A DNA stretch of 64,000 nt from Candidatus Saccharimonadota bacterium (GTDB lineage: Bacteria > Patescibacteriota > Saccharimonadia > Saccharimonadales > Saccharimonadaceae), in assembly GCA_017514805.1 (NCBI GenBank), contig JAFWIP010000004.1, positions 47,690 to 111,689 on the forward strand. Reading direction: 5' to 3'. Every line of letters begins with the position of its first letter. The first letter of the stretch is position 1. The notes beneath the pieces were generated by a model. It was given only the letters and a program-made list of their open reading frames with translations. It made no database searches and was not told where the DNA came from. The position numbers and the translations under genes were made by a program. Positions 59,545-64,000 of the stretch are shown here, piece after piece.

Positions 59545-60906
59545 ATGAAGAGAAAATTTGATTACGACTTAATCGTTATTGGTAGCGGCGACGCCGGTGG
59601 CGAAGCGGCGTTGATTGCCGCAAAATCAGGCCTAAAAGTAGGCCTAGTCGAAGCAAAAAAATGGGGTGGAGCCAGCCTCAATTACTCAAATGTTCCGTTT
59701 GGCGCAGCAATGCATGCGGCCTTAACCTATAAATGTGCGCTTGAGGGCGCTCGCTATGGCATCTCTAGTGCAAACCTTCGCTATAATTACCCTACGCTAT
59801 TGAACTGGAAAAATCGCGCCTCAAAACAGGCTGGCGGCAATAGTAAAACAATCTTCGAAGATGCGAAAATCACTTGTATTAATGGAACTGCACGTTTCCT
59901 TTCTCAGACAGAAATTGGCGTCGGAAACGAAACGATTGCAGCAAAAAAGTTCTTAATCGCAACTGGCGCATCAGTTGCTGACACCGGTATTACTATCCCT
60001 GAGAATGTAGACTACTACTTGCCGGACAGCGCGGTAGATATGCCACGCGTACCAAAAAGCATTTTCATCGTTGGCGCCGGTTCAACAGGCTGCGAGTTCG
60101 CTCAGTACTTCGCCGCACTTGGTAGCGAGGTTGTAATTGCCGATATTGCCGGACGTCTTCTCCCGCGCGAAGACGAAGAAGTCGGTCAGGTAATGGACGA
60201 GGTATTCAAGCGCGATCGCATCAAGACACTAACTCAATCACGTGTCGTCGCAATCGAGCGCGACGGTAGTAGCAAGCGCGTAATCTTTATGCGCGGCGGA
60301 CAAGAAAAATCTATTAAGGTTGATGTCGTAGTACTCTGCACGGGCAGTGCGCCAAATGTAGATCTCGGCTTAGATAATGCTGGCGTAAAATATACGCGCA
60401 ATGGCATAAAAGTCGATAATAATTTACAGACAACTGCTAAGAATATTTATGCTGCTGGTGATGTTATCGGCGGGCCAAGTTCAACAGAAAAGGCAATTAT
60501 TGATGCACGCGTAGCTGTCGCACATATCGTCGGCAAGTCAAAAGATAGTGTGAATTATTCTGGCCTTATTCGTATCACGAACACTTTCCCTGAAGTTGCT
60601 CAAGTTGGCATCAGCGAAGACGATTGTATTCGCCGCGATCGCAAGATCAAGAAAATTACTGTTCCGCTACAGGCTGTTCAGAAATCCAAGATTACCGATT
60701 GTTATAGTGGCTTTGTTAAATTAATCTTCAGTAAAAACGGTACATTGATTGGTGGCACCGTTATGGCGCCAAATGCCGGAATCGTTGCACAAGAGCTAGC
60801 ATTCGGAGTGCGCTACGAAATGTCAGCAAATGAAATTGCCTCCGTCCCGCACGCCGCGAATGAATGGAGCGAATTAATTCGCTCTGCTGCAGAACGTATC
60901 AAATAA
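59545..60906 (+). CDS. FAD/NAD pyridine nucleotide-disulfide reductase homolog lacking the redox cysteines
   Basis: 453 aa. FAD site IVIGSGDAGGEAALIAAKSG, NAD site IFIVGAGSTGCEFAQYFAALG, TGSAPNVDLGLDNAGV, AAGDVIGGPSSTEKA and a dimer domain. The family's GGTCxNxGCxPSK reads GGASLNYSNVPF (residues 41-52): both Cys are replaced (Ser44, Asn49). The closing HPTxxE reads HAANEWSE. It therefore cannot work as a dithiol reductase such as lipoamide dehydrogenase or mercuric reductase; a direct NAD(P)H oxidase or quinone reductase role is possible. Terminator follows. Confidence 0.85.
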   Translation: MKRKFDYDLIVIGSGDAGGEAALIAAKSGLKVGLVEAKKWGGASLNYSNVPFGAAMHAALTYKCALEGARYGISSANLRYNYPTLLNWKNRASKQAGGNSKTIFEDAKITCINGTARFLSQTEIGVGNETIAAKKFLIATGASVADTGITIPENVDYYLPDSAVDMPRVPKSIFIVGAGSTGCEFAQYFAALGSEVVIADIAGRLLPREDEEVGQVMDEVFKRDRIKTLTQSRVVAIERDGSSKRVIFMRGGQEKSIKVDVVVLCTGSAPNVDLGLDNAGVKYTRNGIKVDNNLQTTAKNIYAAGDVIGGPSSTEKAIIDARVAVAHIVGKSKDSVNYSGLIRITNTFPEVAQVGISEDDCIRRDRKIKKITVPLQAVQKSKITDCYSGFVKLIFSKNGTLIGGTVMAPNAGIVAQELAFGVRYEMSANEIASVPHAANEWSELIRSAAERIK

Positions 60907-60910
60907 AAAG

Positions 60911-60937
60911 GCGCCCGTCAAAACGGGCGTTTTTTGA
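60911..60937 (+). terminator. Intrinsic terminator
   Basis: CGCCCGT-CAAA-ACGGGCG followed by six T. Confidence 0.85.
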
Positions 60938-60970
60938 TGATAAAAAAATAGTCCTAATTGGACTAAAACT

Positions 60971-61047
60971 TGGTGGCGGGGGTTGGATTTGAACCAACGA
61001 CCTTCTGGTTATGGGCCAGACGAGCTACCAGGCTGCTCTACCCCGCG
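60971..61047 (-). tRNA. Initiator tRNA-fMet(CAT)
   Basis: 77 nt with encoded CCA. The D-arm GAGCAGCCTGGTAGCTC is that of bacterial initiators. Acceptor CGCGGGG/CCCCGCC leaves pair 1-72 unpaired (C.C), the initiator hallmark, though E. coli has C.A. Anticodon loop CCCATAA has C33 instead of U33. Anticodon stem TCTGG/CCAGA has two, not three, G:C pairs next to the loop. Confidence 0.9.
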
Positions 61048-61067
61048 ATGATTACATAATTATATAT

Positions 61068-61484
61068 CTATCCGAACAAAAAGTCAAGCCACTCGTCGAA
61101 ATTGCTTCGTTTTTGCTGAGGTTCATCGATATCAGAGTACTTTTTAATCGCTTTTTCGGAATTGTCAGGCAAGACGACCATGGTTTCGCCCTCTAACATC
61201 ATGCCCTGTTTTTCGCGAGCCATGATCTCTTGATACTCTTCGGTCTTGTAATAATTTTGCTCTAATTTTAGCGTGTCCACCTCGAGTTCGAGCTTTACTG
61301 ACTGAAGCTTTACTTCTTTCAGCTTTTGTTCTAGCTGCCAGTTACGCGTAGTTGCAGTGATTGCGTTATATGTAAAAACTAAGCCCAAGACGAGCGCCGC
61401 GGCGGCTGCAATATTATGCACCGTCAGATAGTCCTTCTTCGTATAATAACGGAGACGACGAAGCTGAGTCTTAATTTTATCCAT
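61068..61484 (-). CDS. FtsB/DivIC-like septum protein
   Basis: 138 aa. Short basic N-tail, one membrane segment (about 23-41), a coiled coil (about 48-85: QLEQKLKEVKLQSVKLELEV) and a C-terminal Glu/Gln-rich end with GEFxxxxP-like VVLPDN. Topology and the NWQLEQ/YYKTEEYQEIMARE pattern match FtsB/DivIC, which joins FtsL and FtsQ in the divisome. Leaderless; monocistronic between two tRNA genes. Confidence 0.8.
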   Translation of the reverse strand: MDKIKTQLRRLRYYTKKDYLTVHNIAAAAALVLGLVFTYNAITATTRNWQLEQKLKEVKLQSVKLELEVDTLKLEQNYYKTEEYQEIMAREKQGMMLEGETMVVLPDNSEKAIKKYSDIDEPQQKRSNFDEWLDFLFG

Positions 61485-61490
61485 AAGGAT

Positions 61491-61499
61491 ATTATAGCA
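61491..61499 (-). promoter_or_regulatory. Extended -10 of the FtsB-like gene, predicted leaderless
   Basis: TGCTATAAT, 6 bases before ATG 61484. Confidence 0.6.
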
Positions 61500-61531
61500 T
61501 CACAGATGCGTTAGGCGTACTATCGGAACTG

Positions 61532-61540
61532 TGGTAGAAT
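61532..61540 (+). promoter_or_regulatory. Extended -10 of tRNA-Ile(CAT)
   Basis: TGGTAGAAT, 10 bases before the mature 5' end. Confidence 0.5.
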
Positions 61541-61550
61541 TATAAGGTAT

Positions 61551-61626
61551 GGGGGCATAGCTCAGTGGTTAGAGCAGTCGGCTCATAACCGATTGGTCGC
61601 TGGTTCAAACCCAGCTGCCCCCACCA
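61551..61626 (+). tRNA. tRNA-Ile2(CAT), lysidine-modified type
   Basis: 76 nt with encoded CCA. Acceptor GGGGGCA/TGCCCCC, anticodon loop CTCATAA. Body (GCTCAGTGGTTAGAGCAG, TTGGTCGCTGGTTCAA) follows the bacterial tRNA-Ile2 and not elongator tRNA-Met; a perfect 1-72 pair excludes the initiator. TilS is encoded at 9426. Elongator Met remains the alternative. Confidence 0.75.
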
Positions 61627-61670
61627 AATTTTATAAAACTCGGCATTTTTGCCGATTTTTTAGTGGTAAA
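61617..61670 (+). repeat. Imperfect direct repeat, copy 1 (tRNA 3' end + terminator)
   Basis: From CCCCCACCA of the tRNA through the terminator. About 80% of bases match copy 2 at 62338-62390, which starts CCCCCGCCA and keeps ATTTTATA, TCGGCATTTT and the T-run. The pair brackets the NUDIX gene. Confidence 0.4.
61640..61661 (+). terminator. Terminator of tRNA-Ile(CAT)
   Basis: TCGGCA-TTTT-TGCCGA then six T. Confidence 0.8.
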
Positions 61671-61792
61671 ATTCTGTTAAGTACCTTCTGAGTTCTAGTA
61701 TGTATTCTTGTGCCAATTTTGCATAAAAAATGGGGGTAAAAACTGCCGTTCTACCCCTATAAATTCGTCTGTTAATACCCTATCTAATTTGG

Positions 61793-62257
61793 TCACCAAC
61801 CAAACTCTTGATAGAAAAGACCGTCATTCTTAAAACGATCCAACGCTACCTTTCGCGAATCAATCATATCCTCTGGCAATTCGTCCTCGTTAAACCATTT
61901 TAGTTCGGAAACTTTTTCTGGTTCACTAATCTTTATTTCGCCAGAATAATCGGTTATTTTAAAACACCCTAGGAATCTTGGTTCGCCATCCCCAAAAGAA
62001 TGTAATAACCCCATAAATTCAATATTTTTCGGATTAACATCAATTCCTATTTCTTCTTTCGCTTCGCGACATACTGTCTTAGTCATCGGCTCGTTTTTTT
62101 CGACATGCCCTGAGGCGGAAAAATCCCACATCCCATCGGCGAAACCAGTATTCTGTCTCTTTTGTAAGAGATACTCTGTATCGCCATTTGTATTTTTTCT
62201 AGTCAGCAAAATTAATACTGCCGCAATTGTCCTAAAACGTCCATCTGCATTATTCAT
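61793..62257 (-). CDS. NUDIX hydrolase
   Basis: 154 aa. Full Nudix box: GHVEKNEPMTKTVCREAKEE followed by IG, within an ADP-ribose/8-oxo-dGTP type fold (LLTRKNTNGDTEYLLQKRQN; WDFSASGHVE). Cleaves a nucleoside diphosphate linked to another moiety; substrate unknown. Leaderless: TGATAAAAT (62264-62272) ends 6 bases before ATG. It lies between two imperfect copies of the tRNA-Ile 3' end. Confidence 0.92.
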   Translation of the reverse strand: MNNADGRFRTIAAVLILLTRKNTNGDTEYLLQKRQNTGFADGMWDFSASGHVEKNEPMTKTVCREAKEEIGIDVNPKNIEFMGLLHSFGDGEPRFLGCFKITDYSGEIKISEPEKVSELKWFNEDELPEDMIDSRKVALDRFKNDGLFYQEFGW

Positions 62258-62263
62258 ATTTTT

Positions 62264-62272
62264 ATTTTATCA
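62264..62272 (-). promoter_or_regulatory. Extended -10 of the NUDIX gene, predicted leaderless
   Basis: TGATAAAAT, 6 bases before ATG 62257. Confidence 0.6.
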
Positions 62273-62337
62273 TGAGATATAAGTTAATATTTTTGTCAGA
62301 ACATCCTGTCTATAGATCGTTAATGCCTGCCCAATTC

Positions 62338-62390
62338 ACCCCCGCCAGATTTTATATAAGTCGGCATTTTGGCCGTTTTTTGGTGATAGA
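62338..62390 (+). repeat. Imperfect direct repeat, copy 2
   Basis: CCCCCGCCAG, ATTTTATATAAG, TCGGC-ATTTTG-GCCG and T-run; matches the 3' end plus terminator of tRNA-Ile(CAT) without a complete tRNA in front. Confidence 0.4.
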
Positions 62391-62410
62391 TTTTCTACTG
62401 AGCGTCTCAC

Positions 62411-62463
62411 GAAAAAAAGAACCCTCGACTCTGTTCAAATTGGTTGCGCAGAAGTCGGGGGTT
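62411..62463 (-). terminator. Terminator of the 62478 gene
   Basis: On the minus strand AACCCCCGACT pairs with AGTCGAGGGTT (one G.T) across a 22-base loop and is followed by CTTTTTTT. Confidence 0.7.
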
Positions 62464-62477
62464 TGTTGGGTGATGCG

Positions 62478-62801
62478 TCAATGATTTTTCTCATATTCTT
62501 CGGTTTCGAAATCGCCGAAGACTCTGATGCAGTAGGTTATGAATTCTCCATCATTAATAAAGTGGGCGCCGGCAACTGCATGTACGACCGTTCGACGGCC
62601 CTTGATTCTTTTGCTATACCATGTAACTGGATAGCCAGTCTCTTTTAGTGTTTTCTCCCAATAATCCATGAGGGCTGGGAGCTTGCGATGTGGTCTCTGA
62701 ATTTGATGATAGCCGTCTTTTTCCAGTAGTGCTATGCCTACCTTGAAGGCAGTTTCATCAAAGTCGAAATAATGCGAAGAACCAGGAACATTTTTTATCA
62801 T
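62478..62801 (-). CDS. Orphan hypothetical protein, 107 aa
   Basis: Not recognised. ATG 62801 chosen because AAGGAGGAG lies 7 bases upstream; the longer frame runs through the structured leader. Small soluble alpha/beta protein: MIKNVPGSSHYFDFDETAFK, a basic-aromatic middle (YWEKTLKETGYPVTWYSKRI) and VVHAVAGAHFINDGEF with two His. Preceded by a consensus promoter and a 170-base leader. No function proposed. Confidence 0.65.
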   Translation of the reverse strand: MIKNVPGSSHYFDFDETAFKVGIALLEKDGYHQIQRPHRKLPALMDYWEKTLKETGYPVTWYSKRIKGRRTVVHAVAGAHFINDGEFITYCIRVFGDFETEEYEKNH

Positions 62802-62971
62802 ATAGACTCCTCCTTCTGGCGGTTTTATCGCCAAAAAAATATTTTTTGAGCGACTTTCGCGACTCGTTTTAATTACCATATAGATAAGCAAAACGAGTCA
62901 CAAAAATCCCGCGAGAGAGAGTCTGGCGCATCTTATTAGGGTTCTATAAGCTAAACAAACTTATAATCATT
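62802..62971 (-). promoter_or_regulatory. Structured 5' leader of the 62478 gene
   Basis: About 165 bases of untranslated leader. Hairpin GACTCGTTTT/AAAACGAGTC (62861-62870 with 62890-62899), then GGCG/CGCC (62818-62832) just before the SD. A stretch AGACTC in the leader can instead pair with GAGTCT next to the SD. No known riboswitch class was recognised. Confidence 0.45.
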
Positions 62972-63000
62972 ATTATACCATTTATGGTTATGTTTGTCAA
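62972..63000 (-). promoter_or_regulatory. Consensus sigma-70 promoter of the 62478 gene
   Basis: TTGACA (63000-62995), 17-base spacer, TATAAT (62977-62972). The only perfect -35/-10 pair noticed in the window. Confidence 0.75.
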
Positions 63001-63004
63001 TATC

Positions 63005-63664
63005 TTATTTTCTAATCAACACATGGTAGTGAAATGAGCTAGTAGTCTGCTCTTTTTCGATAAATTCTTCAACTTGAAATACCTTCACGATTTCAAAGTC
63101 TTTGAACAAGTCTACAATTAAATTATAGTCGGCAAAGAAATGCGGTATGCCATTTTCCGGTCCGTCCTCAACTCTGATTTTCGTATTTTTGTCGACTACT
63201 GGCCAATCTTGCTGAAAACCCCAAGACTGCTTTGAGCCTAGAGTTAAATAACACTCCCCATCTTTTCTTAAAACGCGTTTTAGCTCTGAGACGATTTTTC
63301 TCATTCCTGCCGTATCGGTATGAGAAATTACATTGCGACAATAAATGCAATCGAAACTATCGTCACCGTACGGCAAGTTCAGCATATCGCCAACTCGTAA
63401 ATCGACTTTTACTCCTGCTTGCTCAGCATACTCTTCTGTTCTTTCGATCGATGTTTCGCTTAAATCAAACCCAGAAGTATTAAACCCTGCTTTGGCAAAT
63501 TGAATAGTGTGTCTTCCTAGCCCGCAACCGAGATCGAGAAAATTACTCTTATCCTGAGAAAGCCATCGGTTAATAAGATAATAAGATTCCGTCGCTGGCT
63601 CTTGCCAATATTTCTCATGGTCACCTTTTACCATATTCCAGTTCCATGCTTTAGAATCTATCAT
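63005..63664 (-). CDS. SAM-dependent class I methyltransferase
   Basis: 219 aa. Rossmann methyltransferase: motif I FLDLGCGLGRHTIQFAKAGF (about 42), acidic residue in SGFDLSETSI, DMLNLPYGDDSFDCIYCRN and VLRKDGECYLTLG. Type 11/25 family; substrate not apparent. AAGGAG site 6 bases before ATG. Its stop is directly followed by the -35 of the next gene. Confidence 0.9.
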   Translation of the reverse strand: MIDSKAWNWNMVKGDHEKYWQEPATESYYLINRWLSQDKSNFLDLGCGLGRHTIQFAKAGFNTSGFDLSETSIERTEEYAEQAGVKVDLRVGDMLNLPYGDDSFDCIYCRNVISHTDTAGMRKIVSELKRVLRKDGECYLTLGSKQSWGFQQDWPVVDKNTKIRVEDGPENGIPHFFADYNLIVDLFKDFEIVKVFQVEEFIEKEQTTSSFHYHVLIRK

Positions 63665-63705
63665 CTATTCTCCTTTCTATTTATTACGCAATCTATCGAT
63701 GTCTG

Positions 63706-64000
63706 TTAAATCCCCTCGCCTACGGAATGGTTCTTTTCGTATTCTTTTACCGCATCTGCAAGTGCTTCGTGGCCAAGAATCGAACAGTGGAATTTGTGTT
63801 TCGGCAAGTTACCAAGATAATCATCGATTGCCTTAGCATCAATCTTTAATGCTTCATCAATAGTTTTGCCTTTTATCATTTCGGAAAGTGCTGAGGTTGA
63901 AGCGATCGCTGATGCGCAGCCATAAGTTTTCCAACGCGCATCAGTTATTTTATTATCTTCGACTTTGATGTACATCTTCATCTGGTCACCACAGACTGGA
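63706..64000 (-). CDS. IscU/NifU-like Fe-S cluster scaffold, 5' end outside window
   Basis: The frame runs off the right edge; reading in from there gives PVCGDQMKMYIKVEDNKI, the NPxCGD cysteine of IscU. Further marks: DARWKTYGCASAIASTSALSEM with the second Cys, and PKHKFHCSILGHEAL with the third. Assembles Fe-S clusters from cysteine sulfur. An internal ATG at 63981 would lack the first Cys, so it is not the start. Confidence 0.9.
   Translation of the reverse strand, partial: PVCGDQMKMYIKVEDNKITDARWKTYGCASAIASTSALSEMIKGKTIDEALKIDAKAIDDYLGNLPKHKFHCSILGHEALADAVKEYEKNHSVGEGI

Noticed and set aside
61551..61626. Elongator tRNA-Met
   Set aside because: D-arm, anticodon-stem surroundings and T-arm follow tRNA-Ile2(CAT); Met kept as alternative only.
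1..64000. CRISPR arrays, insertion sequences, prophage genes, rRNA
   Set aside because: No spaced direct repeats, transposase, integrase, capsid or rRNA signatures were seen.

Overview
The window looks like a chromosome segment of an ultra-small, host-attached bacterium of the Patescibacteria (CPR), most likely a Saccharibacterium (TM7). The basis is a tightly packed gene set with a short EF-Ts (196 aa), a short TsaB, type IV pilus genes (PilB, minor pilins and a very large secreted protein), an RpfB-like gene followed by ksgA as in Actinobacteria, a Gram-positive-like envelope (HTH-MurA fusion, MurJ, LtaS-like enzyme), and no biosynthetic pathways in view. This placement is inferred from gene content, not from a 16S gene; none is present. 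The standard genetic code fits: TGA ends gatC and tsaE at ATGA overlaps, and TGG is used for Trp.

Layout. 1-7.4 kb: SpoU-type methyltransferase (cut by the edge), pilB, an orphan gene, rpsB-tsf, HtrA protease, a membrane protein, signal peptidase I and an Ala/Pro-rich anchored protein. 7.4-13.2 kb: RpfB-like protein with rsmA, tilS, a PRC-barrel protein, recA-recX, an orphan gene. 13.2-20.5 kb: yebC, an HTH-MurA fusion, gatCA-(HEPN-like membrane protein)-gatB, a GalU-like enzyme and two small helical proteins. 20.6-30.4 kb: three paralogous TasA/camelysin-like secreted proteins interleaved with dnaJ, a DMT transporter, a CBS protein, a DsbA-like oxidoreductase, a small RNA/sORF unit and ruvA. 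30.5-38.7 kb: rplS, an RNase HII-YraN fusion, a secreted HNH nuclease, rubrerythrin, ruvB, murJ, ftsH, an orphan gene, tRNA-Pro. 38.7-49.5 kb: a short PMT-like membrane protein, tRNA-Leu, and a long minus-strand pilus locus (coiled-coil membrane protein, about 1480-aa secreted protein, four pseudopilin-like proteins). 49.5-57.1 kb: rny, tsaB, tsaE, an interrupted comEC, an LtaS-like enzyme, metG, ruvC. 57-64 kb: an interrupted lamin-tail/Cys-rich surface protein, a membrane protein/ATP-cone-like/flavoprotein operon, tRNA-fMet, an FtsB-like protein, tRNA-Ile(CAT), NUDIX, an orphan gene with a structured leader, a methyltransferase and an IscU-like protein cut by the right edge.

Regulation. Twenty genes in the window carry an extended -10 element (TGnTATAAT-like) ending exactly 6 or 7 bases before the start codon, leaving no room for a 5' leader or Shine-Dalgarno site; these are predicted leaderless mRNAs. 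Other genes (rpsB, tsf, recA, ftsH, rubrerythrin, the orphan genes and downstream operon genes) have strong AGGAGG sites. Intergenic space is minimal: three convergent gene pairs meet stop-to-stop in the palindrome TAATTA, and two convergent pairs overlap.

What stands out most: the leaderless promoter pattern; two genes (comEC and a lamin-tail surface protein) each broken by one in-frame TGA where Trp fits; an HTH-MurA fusion; an RNase HII-YraN fusion; an RX4H (HEPN-like) membrane protein inside the gatCAB operon; a pilus-tip-like operon; gene-conversion-like identity between TasA-like paralogs; an initiator tRNA with C33 and a C1.C72 mismatch; and a hairpin that combines the dnaJ terminator with the Shine-Dalgarno site of the next gene. 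No CRISPR array, insertion sequence, prophage or rRNA gene was seen.
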